Assembly: GCA_016880375.1 (NCBI GenBank)
Contig: JAEHDO010000110.1
Coordinates: 1 to 11,612, forward strand
DNA: 11,612 nucleotides
From: Betaproteobacteria bacterium
GTDB taxonomy: Bacteria > Pseudomonadota > Gammaproteobacteria > Burkholderiales > Rhodocyclaceae
Reading direction: 5' to 3'
Below the pieces are notes generated by a model. It made no database searches, was not told where the DNA came from, and saw only the letters and a program-made list of their open reading frames with translations. The translations under genes were made by a program, and so were the position numbers. Position 1 is the first letter of the stretch; each line of letters opens with the position of its first letter. Of the stretch, positions 1-9,116 are shown piece by piece.

Positions 1-216
1 GCCCAGCGCGGCGCCGATGCCGGCGCCGACGAAACCCAGTTCGGAGAGCGGCGTGTCGCGGATGCGCTCCGGGCCGAATTCCTCGAGGAAGCCCTTCGAG
101 CAGGCGTAGGTGCCGCCGTACTTGCCGACATCCTCGCCCATCAGGAAGACGCGCGGGTCGGCGGCGAGCGCTTCGTGCATGGCCTGGCGGATGGCTTCGC
201 GGTAGCTCAGCTTCAT
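1..216 (-). CDS. 2-oxoacid dehydrogenase E1 component, beta subunit (pyruvate/acetoin type), partial
   Basis: N-terminal 72 codons of the beta subunit of a heterotetrameric thiamine-diphosphate-dependent E1 enzyme; the rest lies beyond the left edge. The translation starts [17 protein letters not shown] and carries the family hallmark [18 protein letters not shown] (about residues 26-43), followed by [20 protein letters not shown], as in PdhB/AcoB proteins. The beta subunit completes the thiamine-diphosphate site at the alpha/beta interface and passes the acyl group to the lipoyl E2. The start is ATG at 216-214; it overlaps the alpha-subunit stop in an ATGA junction, which indicates translational coupling. 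The purine run GGGGGAGAGGG about 6 bases upstream lies in a REP-like element and is the likely ribosome-binding site. The substrate (pyruvate, acetoin or a branched-chain oxoacid) cannot be settled from this fragment, and the E2 gene is not visible. Confidence 0.9.
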   Translation of the reverse strand, partial: MKLSYREAIRQAMHEALAADPRVFLMGEDVGKYGGTYACSKGFLEEFGPERIRDTPLSELGFVGAGIGAALG

Positions 217-266
217 GGCGGGCCCTCTCCCCCGGCCCCTCTCCCGCTCGCGGGAGAGGGGGGAGA
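213..266 (-). repeat. REP-like GC-rich palindromic element at the E1-alpha/E1-beta junction
   Basis: The core at 236-261 is a perfect 12-base inverted repeat (CCCCTCTCCCGC / GCGGGAGAGGGG) around a 2-base loop, flanked at 223-235 by a second pyrimidine-rich copy (CCCTCTCCCCC). Its composition, and its translation into Pro/Ser/Gly-rich [15 protein letters not shown], match the short dispersed palindromes found at gene ends in many proteobacterial genomes. That it is dispersed in this genome is an inference: only one copy is in this window. On the transcribed strand it supplies the last codons and stop of E1-alpha and the GGGGGAGAGGG in front of the E1-beta ATG. Confidence 0.75.
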
Positions 267-1252
267 ACACACGTCCTTGAGCAGGTCCTCGATGGATTCC
301 CAGGGCGCGGCCTCGGCGAAGTCGACGGCGGCTTGCACTTCGGCATTCGCCTTTGCGTCGAGAGCGAGGAATTCTTCCTCCGTCAGCTTGCCCTCCGTCT
401 TCAACCGCGCCGAGAAGGTGTGCAGCGGACCGCGCGTCTTCCATTCCTCCACTTCCGCCTTGTCGCGGTAGAGCTCGGGATCGAACATCGAGTGGGCGCG
501 GAAGCGGTAGGTCTGGAGTTCCAGGAAGAAGGGACCGAGGCCGTCGCGCACGTGCGCCGCGGCGAGCTTCATCGCCTCGTGCACCGCCACGATGTCCATG
601 CCGTCGGCCTTCAGCGTCGGCACGCCGTAGCTGCCCGCCTTGGTGCACAGATCCGTTTGCGCTTCGGAACGCGCCAGCGCCGTGCCCATGGCGTAGAGGT
701 TATTCTCGCAGCAGAACAACACCGGCAGCTGCCACAGCGCAGCGAGGTTCATCGATTCGTGGAAGGCGCCCTCGGCCATGGCGCCCTCGCCGAAGAAGCA
801 GGCGGTGACGCGCTGCCTGCCCAGCGCCCCGGAGGATGTCTCCTTGGGGGACAGCTTGTCCGCCAGGGCGAAACCGACCGCCAGCGGCAGCCCGCCGCCG
901 ACGATGGCGTTGCCGCCGTAGAAACGCGTCGCCGCGTTGAAGAGGTGCATCGAGCCGCCGCGCCCGCGCGAGCAGCCGGCTGCCTTGCCGAACATCTCGG
1001 CCATGATGGCGTCCATGCTGACGCCGCGCACCAGGGCATGCCCATGCTCGCGGTAGGTGGCGACGATGTTGTCCTCCGGCGCCAGCGCATGCAGCGCGCC
1101 GACGGCGCAGGCTTCCTCGCCGATGTAGAGATGCAGGAAGCCGCGGATCTTCTGCGCGCCGTAGAGCTCGGCGCATTTTTCCTCCATGCGGCGGATACGC
1201 AGCATGTCGAAGAGCAGCTTTAGCGCGAAGCTTTTGTCGTAAGGAACCGGAT

Positions 1253-1256
<4 letters not shown>
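213..1256 (-). CDS. 2-oxoacid dehydrogenase E1 component, alpha subunit (pyruvate/acetoin type)
   Basis: Thiamine-diphosphate-dependent E1 alpha subunit, 347 residues, which decarboxylates a 2-oxoacid (probably pyruvate, or cleaves acetoin) with E1-beta and hands the acyl group to E2. Visible features: [15 protein letters not shown] (44-58), the YREHGHAL segment (68-75), [10 protein letters not shown] (98-106), the thiamine-diphosphate motif [15 protein letters not shown]...CENN (156-186), and [15 protein letters not shown] (250-264), matching the conserved HS loop of E1-alpha. The usual GDG of the cofactor motif is GEG here. I chose the GTG at 1256-1254: it overlaps the acsA stop (GTGA), has GGAG six bases upstream, and gives a normal N-terminus. 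The reading frame stays open far upstream, but that part lies inside acsA and is not this protein. The normal family ending (LLKDV, to residue 329) is followed by about 18 residues, [17 protein letters not shown], encoded by a REP-like repeat. Pyruvate versus acetoin specificity is unresolved. Confidence 0.93.
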
Positions 1257-3022
<1,766 letters not shown>

Positions 3023-3063
3023 CCAGCCTCCTCGACGCGAATGATGCAGGAATTCTGCGGTTC

Positions 3064-3094
3064 AGGATACCGCCTGGACTTTGACCTAAGACAA
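3064..3094 (-). promoter_or_regulatory. weak candidate promoter upstream of acsA
   Basis: In the 77-base gap between hss and acsA the minus strand has TATCCT (3069-3064) and, 19 bases further upstream, TTGTCT (3094-3089). The match is poor and the spacing long. The same gap holds a 5-base stem (GCGGT/ACCGC, 3057-3073) with no following T-run, so there is no clear terminator for hss. acsA could be read from its own promoter, from the hss promoter, or both. Confidence 0.2.
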
Positions 3095-3099
3095 AAGAG

Positions 3100-4512
3100 T
3101 CAGACGACGCGGAAGTTCAGGAACTGCCACGGATCTTCGCGGTCGAGGTCTTCCTCGAACAGCACGCCGCGGTCGTCCAGCGGCGTCCAGTCGCTGTACC
3201 TGCCCACCACTTCGCCGAGATACGGGCGGATGAAATCGAGCACCTGGTCGTGATCCATCTCTTCGGGTTCGATCACGCCCCGTTCGGGGTTCTGCATGGC
3301 CCAGATCACGCCGGCCACCACCGGTGCGGTGACTTGCAGGCTGGTGGCGCTGTTGTGCGGGCAGAGCGCGCGCGCCTGCGCAATCGACAGGCGCGAGCCA
3401 TACCAGTAGGCGCCTTTCGCATGGCCCATGAGCAAGACGCCCAGTTCATCCAGGCCGGAAACGATCTCATCCTTGACCAGGCGGCGCGTCTCCTGCAGCT
3501 TCCAGTTGCGACCGGCCAGTTCGTGCACCGACTGCACCGTGTCGTCGGAGGGATGGTAGGCGTAATGCACCGTCGGCCGGTATTCAGGGGCGTCGCCGGC
3601 GCCGATGGTCAGATAATCGGCCAGGGAAATCGATTCGCTGTGCGTGATGAGGAAGCCGTGGATGGCGCCGGCCAACGGCGTCCACGTGCGCACCCGGGTG
3701 CTGGCACCGGGGCGGGACAGATAAATCGCCGCCTTGCAGCCGACTGCGTGGCGGCGGCCGTCCGCCGGAAAATGCTTTTCATGGCTGCCCCATCCCAGTT
3801 CCGCGGGCTGGCAACCTTCGCCGACGAAGCCTTCCACCGACCAGGTGTTAACGAACTCGCCGGGCGTCTTGCGCGGTTCGGCCACCTGGGTATCGCGCTC
3901 GGCGATGTGAATGGTCCTGATGTTCAGGTCGCGCGCCAGTTGCGCCCAGCCGGCGCGGTCCTTCGGGGCGGCCGCCGGATGACACGTGTCGCGGGCGATG
4001 TTGAGCAGCGCCTCCTTCGCCAGATGCGAGACCATGCCCGGATTGGCGCCGTGGGTGAGGATGGCCGTCGGCGTGCCGGGGCGCTTGAGTGCCAGCGCCG
4101 CTTCGCGCAGGGCGTAGTTCGAGCGTGCTTCCGGCGTGATCGAGGTATCCGTATAGCCGCCGGCCCAGGGTTCGATGCAGGTGTCGATGTAGAGCGCGCC
4201 GCGTTCCTGGCAGAGCGCGATGAGGGCGACGCTGGAGACGTCGTTGGAGCAGTTGATGAGAAAGTCGCCGCGGGAGAGGCGCGGCACGAGGATGGCGTGG
4301 TAATTCGCGGGAGTGAGGGGGGTGTCATGGAAAGGGATGCCGTATTCGGCGGCCACCCTGCGGCCTTTCTCGTCGCCGGTCACGATGACGATCTGTTCCG
4401 GCTTCAGCTCGATATGGCGCAGCAGCAGGGGCAGTGTGCCCTGTCCGATCGAGCCGAAGCCCACCATGACGATACGGCCGGAAAAGGCCAGCGCTTTGTG
4501 GTTTCCCCCCAA
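3100..4512 (-). CDS. hss: homospermidine synthase
   Basis: NAD-dependent homospermidine synthase (EC 2.5.1.44 family), 470 residues, which makes the polyamine sym-homospermidine from putrescine, or from putrescine plus spermidine, in the cytosol. It has an N-terminal Rossmann motif VMVGFGSIGQGTLPLL (15-30), CSNDVSS (88-94), DTCIEPW (110-116), THGANPGMVSH (153-163), AERDTQ (204-209), NTWSVEGFVGEG (222-233) and LITHSESISLADYL (288-301). N157, E205, W224, E232 and H291 fall at a constant offset of 5 from the active-site residues I recall for Blastochloris viridis HSS (N162, E210, W229, E237, H296), so the active site looks complete. The start is TTG at 4512-4510 behind GGGGAGAG; it gives about 15 residues before the Rossmann strand, as in the family. 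A sigma-70-like promoter lies about 60 bases upstream. No other polyamine genes are nearby. Confidence 0.93.
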   Translation of the reverse strand: MGGNHKALAFSGRIVMVGFGSIGQGTLPLLLRHIELKPEQIVIVTGDEKGRRVAAEYGIPFHDTPLTPANYHAILVPRLSRGDFLINCSNDVSSVALIALCQERGALYIDTCIEPWAGGYTDTSITPEARSNYALREAALALKRPGTPTAILTHGANPGMVSHLAKEALLNIARDTCHPAAAPKDRAGWAQLARDLNIRTIHIAERDTQVAEPRKTPGEFVNTWSVEGFVGEGCQPAELGWGSHEKHFPADGRRHAVGCKAAIYLSRPGASTRVRTWTPLAGAIHGFLITHSESISLADYLTIGAGDAPEYRPTVHYAYHPSDDTVQSVHELAGRNWKLQETRRLVKDEIVSGLDELGVLLMGHAKGAYWYGSRLSIAQARALCPHNSATSLQVTAPVVAGVIWAMQNPERGVIEPEEMDHDQVLDFIRPYLGEVVGRYSDWTPLDDRGVLFEEDLDREDPWQFLNFRVV

Positions 4513-4580
4513 TTTCTCTCCCCTAAAAACCTTTCCGCGGCCCTTTGGGCGACATGGTTATTTATGACGTAAGGCCGCGC

Positions 4581-4609
4581 AGAATAAAGGAAAAACCCCA
4601 AAAACGCAA
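4581..4609 (-). promoter_or_regulatory. hss: candidate sigma-70 promoter for hss
   Basis: On the minus strand, TTGCGT (4609-4604) and TATTCT (4586-4581) are separated by 17 bases. This lies in the AT-richer divergent region and would give a leader of about 60 bases before the TTG start of hss. Seen directly: the hexamers and spacing. Promoter activity is inferred. Confidence 0.5.
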
Positions 4610-4644
4610 TGTCATGCAACAAGTTCGTGGATGAGGGGGGGTCT

Positions 4645-4674
4645 TTTACCAGCCGTCCCGCCGGCGCGTACAAT
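4645..4674 (+). promoter_or_regulatory. candidate sigma-70 promoter for the DUF454-rsmB-ntrYX-trkA operon
   Basis: TTTACC (4645-4650) and TACAAT (4669-4674) are separated by 18 bases. Transcription would start near 4681, just before GGGGAAGG and the ATG at 4700. It is the only good promoter-like pair seen upstream of the rightward genes. The 35 bases between this -35 and the divergent hss -35 show no convincing operator. Confidence 0.5.
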
Positions 4675-4699
4675 CGCCCCTTCTCCGGGGAAGGTACGG

Positions 4700-5131
4700 A
4701 TGCGGAAGCGTCGGGAAAAAGTCGACTACAGCGCAGAGATGAACAAGCACGACTCGCCCGCGGTGCGACTGCTGTTCGTCGCGCTGGGTACCCTGTTCGT
4801 ACTGCTGGGCGTTGCCGGCGCCTTCCTTCCGGTGCTGCCGACCACCCCCTTCATGCTGCTTGCAGCTGGCTGCTATGCACGCGCCTCGACCCGCTTCTAC
4901 AATTGGCTGCTCAACAACCCGGCCTTCGGACCGACCATCATTGAGTGGCGGCGCCATCGCAGCCTCCCCTGGCGCGTCAAGCTCACCGCCATCTTCCTGA
5001 TGGTCGCGACGATGAGCATTTCCGTCATCTTCTTCGTGCCCTGGCCGGAACTGCAGGCGGCGCTGGCGCTTTTTGGCCTGCTGCTGGCCACCTACATGTA
5101 CCGCATCCCCTCACGCGACCGGCCGCGCTAA
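4700..5131 (+). CDS. DUF454 (YbaN-like) small inner-membrane protein
   Basis: Membrane protein of unknown function, 143 residues, of the DUF454/YbaN family. The signature LPVLPTTPFMLLAAGCYARAS (43-63) is followed by FYNWLLNN..FG..I.EW.RHRSLP, which is the family pattern. Hydrophobic segments lie at about 22-41, 95-112 and 116-133. I placed the start at the ATG 4700-4702 because GGGGAAGG ends 5 bases before it and the candidate promoter would start transcription near 4681. The ATG at 4739 (130 residues, nearer the 125 residues of E. coli YbaN) is a real alternative. An ATG at 4631 lies upstream of the promoter and is unlikely. The gene is 12 bases from rsmB and is probably the first gene of the rightward operon. 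Its role is unknown. Confidence 0.9.
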   Translation: MRKRREKVDYSAEMNKHDSPAVRLLFVALGTLFVLLGVAGAFLPVLPTTPFMLLAAGCYARASTRFYNWLLNNPAFGPTIIEWRRHRSLPWRVKLTAIFLMVATMSISVIFFVPWPELQAALALFGLLLATYMYRIPSRDRPR

Positions 5132-5143
5132 GAGTTTCAAACC

Positions 5144-6433
5144 ATGCCCCTTGCTGAAACATCACTCGCCTATGCCTTGCACGCCGCCGCCACGGTCGTC
5201 GCCGAGGTTATCGCCGGGCGCAACCTGAATGAAGCACTGGCCGATCTGTGGCGCCGGTTGCCGGATCTGCCGACTGGCCAGCGCGGCGCCATGCAGGATC
5301 TCGCTTATGGCGCGCTGCGCCGCTTCGGCCGCGACGATTTCCACCTGTCGCGCCTGATGGACAAGCCGCCGCACTACGGCCCGGTGCGGGCGCTGCTGCT
5401 CGTGGCGCTGGCGCGCCTGGCGGCGCGGCCGGAGGAGGCGCATACCATCGTCGACCAGGCCGTCGGGGCGGCGGCTGACCTGGCGCACGGCAAGTACAAG
5501 GCGCTGGTGAACGGCGTCCTGCGCAATTTCCTGCGCCGCCGGACCGAGCTGGAGGCTGCCGCCGGGCAGGACGAGGCCGCCCGCTGGCAGCATCCGCGCT
5601 GGTGGATCGCCCGCCTTCGCCTCGCGCATCCGGGCGACTGGCAGGCGCTGCTAGAAGCCGGCAACGGCCGCCCGCCGATGACGCTGCGGGCGAACCGCCG
5701 CCGTATCGCAGCGGCTGACTATCTCGGGCAATTGCAGGAAACCGGCCTGGCGGCGCGACTGCTCGGCGGCGACGCGATTCTGCTCGATCGACCCGTGCCG
5801 GTAGGGCGCCTGCCCGGTTTTGTCGACGGCCTGTGCTCGGTGCAGGACGCCGGGGCGCAGCGCGCCGCGCCGCTGCTGGATGTTCATGACGGCATGCGCG
5901 TGCTGGACGCCTGTGCTGCGCCCGGCGGCAAGGCGGCGCACATCCTGGAATGCGCCGCCGTGGAGCTCACGGCGCTGGATGCCAATGCCGGCCGCGCCGT
6001 GCGCGTTTCGGAGAACCTGCTGCGCCTAGGGTTGCAAGCACACGTCCGGCCGGCCGATTGCCGCGAAATAGCGGCCTGGTGGGACGGCCGGGAATTCGAT
6101 CGAATTCTTGCCGACGTGCCGTGCACGGCCTCCGGCGTGGTGCGCCGCCACCCGGACGCCAAATGGCTGCGGCGCGAGAAGGACATCGCGCAGTTTGCTG
6201 TCACGCAGGGCGAAATCCTCGATGCATTGTGGCAGGTGCTCGCGCCCGGTGGTAAATTGCTATATGCGACCTGCTCGCTCTTCCCCGAGGAAAACGGTCG
6301 CCAGGTCGCGGCTTTCGCCGCGCGACAAGAAGATTGCATGAGACTGCCGATCGCCGGGATGCCCGAGCTACAGCTGCTGCCTGCCGAGGAACATGACGGG
6401 TTCTACTATGCGCTGCTGGAAAAGCAGGCCTAG
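5144..6433 (+). CDS. rsmB: 16S rRNA (cytosine(967)-C(5))-methyltransferase RsmB
   Basis: S-adenosylmethionine-dependent RNA m5C methyltransferase that modifies C967 of 16S rRNA; 429 residues, the same length as E. coli RsmB. The N-terminal third is the NusB-like RNA-binding domain (about 5-135, with HTIVDQAVGAA and KYKALVNGVLRNFLRR). The C-terminal domain has the SAM motif DACAAPGGKAAH (255-266), acidic D278, DVPCTASGVVRRHPD (324-338) with C327 as the cysteine needed for product release, and ATCSLFPEENG (375-385) with the catalytic nucleophile C377. These sit two residues past E. coli C325 and C375. It ends in HDGFYYALL like other family members. The start ATG has only a weak AAGAG upstream, consistent with read-through from the DUF454 gene 12 bases away. 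In many genomes fmt or def precedes rsmB; here a DUF454 gene does. Confidence 0.96.
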   Translation: MPLAETSLAYALHAAATVVAEVIAGRNLNEALADLWRRLPDLPTGQRGAMQDLAYGALRRFGRDDFHLSRLMDKPPHYGPVRALLLVALARLAARPEEAHTIVDQAVGAAADLAHGKYKALVNGVLRNFLRRRTELEAAAGQDEAARWQHPRWWIARLRLAHPGDWQALLEAGNGRPPMTLRANRRRIAAADYLGQLQETGLAARLLGGDAILLDRPVPVGRLPGFVDGLCSVQDAGAQRAAPLLDVHDGMRVLDACAAPGGKAAHILECAAVELTALDANAGRAVRVSENLLRLGLQAHVRPADCREIAAWWDGREFDRILADVPCTASGVVRRHPDAKWLRREKDIAQFAVTQGEILDALWQVLAPGGKLLYATCSLFPEENGRQVAAFAARQEDCMRLPIAGMPELQLLPAEEHDGFYYALLEKQA

Positions 6434-7004
6434 CGTGCTGGCGCTCTGCCGCAGCCTGGCGCTGGCGGTGCTGCTGCTGTTCGCCTTGCAGGCCGGCGCC
6501 GCCGAGATCGAGGTGAAGCATGCCGAGATCACGCCCGGCGAAGAGTCCTGGCTCCTCGATGCCGAGTTCGGAATCGATCTCGGCCCCCGCCTCGAAGAGG
6601 TCGTCTCGCGCGGCGTGGCGCTCTACTTCGTCGCCGAATTTACGCTGACCAAGGCGCGCTGGTACTGGATGGACGAGCATGTCGCCGGCGGCAAGCTGAC
6701 TTGGCGCCTTTCCTACAACGCCCTGACACGCCAGTACCGCCTTTCTTCCGGCGCCCTGCACCAGAACTTCGATTCCCTCGATGAGGCGTTGCGCGTGCTG
6801 GCACGCCTGCGCAATTGGGCGGTGGCAGACAAGGGGCAACTCAAGGCAGGCGAACCCCACAACGTTGCCCTGCGCCTGAAGCTCGACCTCAGCCAGCTGC
6901 CCAAGCCCTTCCAGGTGACGGCCATCGGCAACAAGGATTGGAACGTCACGGCCGAGGTCAAGCGCTGGAGCTTTACCCCGCTGCTGGAGACCCAGGCCAA
7001 ATGA
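6393..7004 (+). CDS. DUF4390 protein, exported, unknown function
   Basis: Secreted or membrane-anchored protein of the DUF4390 family, up to 203 residues. The N-terminus is a signal peptide: basic residues, hydrophobic SLALAVLLLFALQAGAA (21-37), then a cleavage-like junction before EIEV. The mature part is a predicted beta-rich domain with FTLTKARWYWMDEHVAGG (83-100), LSYNALTRQYRLSSG (106-120) and SLDEALRVLARLRNW (128-142), the most characteristic stretches. The start is uncertain. ATG 6393 overlaps rsmB by 41 bases; ATG 6408 and GTG 6435 (just after the rsmB stop) keep the same signal peptide. It ends in an ATGA overlap with the NtrY-like kinase gene, so the two are translationally coupled. 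From memory this pairing recurs in betaproteobacteria. A periplasmic role with the kinase is a guess from position, not shown. Confidence 0.85.
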   Translation: MTGSTMRCWKSRPSVLALCRSLALAVLLLFALQAGAAEIEVKHAEITPGEESWLLDAEFGIDLGPRLEEVVSRGVALYFVAEFTLTKARWYWMDEHVAGGKLTWRLSYNALTRQYRLSSGALHQNFDSLDEALRVLARLRNWAVADKGQLKAGEPHNVALRLKLDLSQLPKPFQVTAIGNKDWNVTAEVKRWSFTPLLETQAK

Positions 7005-9106
7005 GAATTCTGCTCATTGCTGCCGCGGTGCTCGCCGCAATCCTGCTGTTCCTGCTCACGTCGGCATCCGCCAACACGACGCTGTTCGCCGGTGAATACC
7101 GCCTGCTGCTCGGCTTCACCGCCGCCGTTGCCGCCACGCTTCTCGGCCTGGTACTGTGGCAGCTGCATCAGCTCTGGCGCGAGCACCGCGCGGAGGTCTT
7201 CGGCTCGCGCCTCAAGCTGCGGCTGATGCTGATGTTCGCGCTGATGGCGGTCGTGCCGGGTGCGCTGGTGTATGCCGTATCGCTGCAATTCGCCGTCAAG
7301 AGCATCGAATCCTGGTTTGACGTGCGGGTGGACAAGGCGCTGGAGGGCGGCCTCGCACTGGGGCGCAACGCCCTGGATTACCTGCTTGCCGATCTTGCCG
7401 AGAAGGCTGATGCCATGGCGCTCGATCTCGGCGAGGCTTCCGACGCCGCCCGCCCAGGGCAGCTGAACCGCCTGCGCGAGCAGGCCGGCGTGCAGACGGC
7501 CACGCTATTTTCAGCCGGCGGCCAGGTGCTTGCCAGCAGCTCTGCCGAGCGAACCGCCCTCCTGCCCGACCTACCCTCGTCGACGCAATTGCGCCAGGCG
7601 CGCTCGGGCCGCGGCCACTCGGCGGTGGTGGGCGACGCCGCCAGCGGGCTGACGCTGCGCGTGTTGACGCCGGTGACCGCGGCCACTTTCAGCGGCGAGA
7701 CACGCGTGTTGCAGCTCACCCAGGCGGTGCCCCAGGCCATCGCCGGCAGCGCCGAGAGCGTTCAGGCGGTCTATCGCGACTACCAGGAGCTGTTGCTGGC
7801 CAGGAACAGTTTGAAGTGGATGTATACCCTGACCCTGACGCTGGCACTGCTGCTTTCACTCTTCGCGGCCATTGCACTGGCCTTTCTGCTGGCGCGAAGG
7901 CTCAGCGCGCCGCTGTCGATTCTCGCGCGCGGCACCGAGGCGGTGGCGGCCGGCGACTACTCGCCGCGCGAGACCGTGTCCACGCGCGACGAGCTGGGCG
8001 TGCTGACGCAATCCTTCAGCCAGATGACGCGCCAGCTCGACGAGGCGCGTGCGCAGGCGGAAAAAAGCCGTGCCGAAACGGAGGCTGCGCGCGCCTACCT
8101 GGAAAGCGTGCTCGGCAACCTGTCGGCGGGCGTGCTGGCCTTCGATGCCGACAGCCGCTTGCGCGCCGCCAATGACGGTGCGCGCGCCATTCTTCACGAC
8201 GAGTTGGCCGATGCGCAGCGGCAGCCGCTTTCCGGATGGACGCGCCACCTCGAATTGCGCGATGCCATCGCCGCCGGCTGCAGCGAGGCGTCGGTCGAAT
8301 GGCAGCGCGAGATCGAGATGCAGAACGGCGCCGGCGTGCCGCAGGCGCTGCTGCTGCGCGGCTCGCGCCTGCCTGAGGCCACCGGCGGCGGCTGCGTGGT
8401 GGTCTTCGACGACATCACCCAGCTCATCGCCGCGCAGCGCTCGGCAGCCTGGGGTGAAGTGGCGCGGCGGCTGGCGCACGAGATCAAGAATCCGCTGACG
8501 CCGATCCAGCTCTCCGCCGAGCGGCTGCAGCACAAGCTCGCCGACAGGCTTTCCGGCGCGGAGCGCGAAATGCTGGAACGCTCGACGCAGACCATCGTGA
8601 ACCAGGTCGAGGCCATGAAGCACATGGTGAACGACTTCCGCGACTATGCGCGCCTGCCGCCGCCAAAACTCTCCGCCGTCGACCTCAACGGCCTGGTGGA
8701 AGAGGTGCTCGGGCTCTACGAATCCTCGCGCGCGCGCATCCTGCCCGAACTCGCTGCCGGACTGCCGCGTGTGACGGGCGATCCGGCGCAGCTGCGCCAG
8801 GTGATCCACAACCTGCTGGCCAACGCCGAAGATGCGCTTTCCGGCGAGGCCGAGCCGGTGATCCGTGTCGCTACCGGCGCCGAAGGTCGTGGCGCGCTGC
8901 TGACGGTGAGCGACAACGGCGGCGGATTTCCCAGGGAGATTCTTGCCCGCGCCTTCGAGCCCTATGTGACGACCAAGGCGAAGGGCACCGGTCTGGGCCT
9001 GGCCATCGTCAAGAAGATCGTGGACGAGCACCACGGCCAGATAGAACTCGCCAATGCCTTGCCGCGTGGCGCCCGGGTGAAAATACGGCTGCCGCTGGCA
9101 GCGTGA
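7001..9106 (+). CDS. ntrY: NtrY-like membrane sensor histidine kinase
   Basis: Two-component sensor kinase, 701 residues. Predicted order: three N-terminal membrane segments (about 3-22, 33-53, 72-92), an extracytoplasmic sensor region (93-270), a fourth membrane segment (275-297), HAMP (298-350), a PAS domain (365-472) and a HisKA/HATPase core. H493 in the H-box ARRLAHEIKNPLTPIQLSAERL (488-509) is the phosphorylated histidine. The N-box is HNLLANAEDAL (603-613), G1 DNGGGF (638-643), F-box FEPYVTTK (652-659) and G2 GTGLGLAIV (662-670), all intact. The topology and the H-box LTPIQLSAERL are typical of NtrY. The start is ATG 7001, overlapping the DUF4390 stop; a longer open frame upstream lies inside that gene. 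The signal is unknown. NtrY homologues elsewhere sense nitrogen or redox state. The next gene, 10 bases downstream, is its presumed partner. Confidence 0.93.
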   Translation: MRILLIAAAVLAAILLFLLTSASANTTLFAGEYRLLLGFTAAVAATLLGLVLWQLHQLWREHRAEVFGSRLKLRLMLMFALMAVVPGALVYAVSLQFAVKSIESWFDVRVDKALEGGLALGRNALDYLLADLAEKADAMALDLGEASDAARPGQLNRLREQAGVQTATLFSAGGQVLASSSAERTALLPDLPSSTQLRQARSGRGHSAVVGDAASGLTLRVLTPVTAATFSGETRVLQLTQAVPQAIAGSAESVQAVYRDYQELLLARNSLKWMYTLTLTLALLLSLFAAIALAFLLARRLSAPLSILARGTEAVAAGDYSPRETVSTRDELGVLTQSFSQMTRQLDEARAQAEKSRAETEAARAYLESVLGNLSAGVLAFDADSRLRAANDGARAILHDELADAQRQPLSGWTRHLELRDAIAAGCSEASVEWQREIEMQNGAGVPQALLLRGSRLPEATGGGCVVVFDDITQLIAAQRSAAWGEVARRLAHEIKNPLTPIQLSAERLQHKLADRLSGAEREMLERSTQTIVNQVEAMKHMVNDFRDYARLPPPKLSAVDLNGLVEEVLGLYESSRARILPELAAGLPRVTGDPAQLRQVIHNLLANAEDALSGEAEPVIRVATGAEGRGALLTVSDNGGGFPREILARAFEPYVTTKAKGTGLGLAIVKKIVDEHHGQIELANALPRGARVKIRLPLAA

Positions 9107-9116
9107 ATCGGAAATC

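Noticed and set aside
3057..3073. Possible terminator between hss and acsA (stem GCGGT/ACCGC)
   Set aside because: The stem is only 5 bases and no T-run follows on the minus strand; an overlapping GCAG/CTGC stem (3046-3058) is equally weak.
6092..6107. 16-base perfect palindrome GAATTCGATCGAATTC
   Set aside because: It lies within rsmB and encodes the conserved EFDRIL stretch before the DVPC motif, so it is most likely a coincidence of codon choice; no second copy was seen.
6815..7000. 62-residue N-terminal extension of the NtrY-like kinase
   Set aside because: It lies inside the DUF4390 gene in another frame and has no membrane or kinase character; ATG 7001 begins directly with the first membrane segment.
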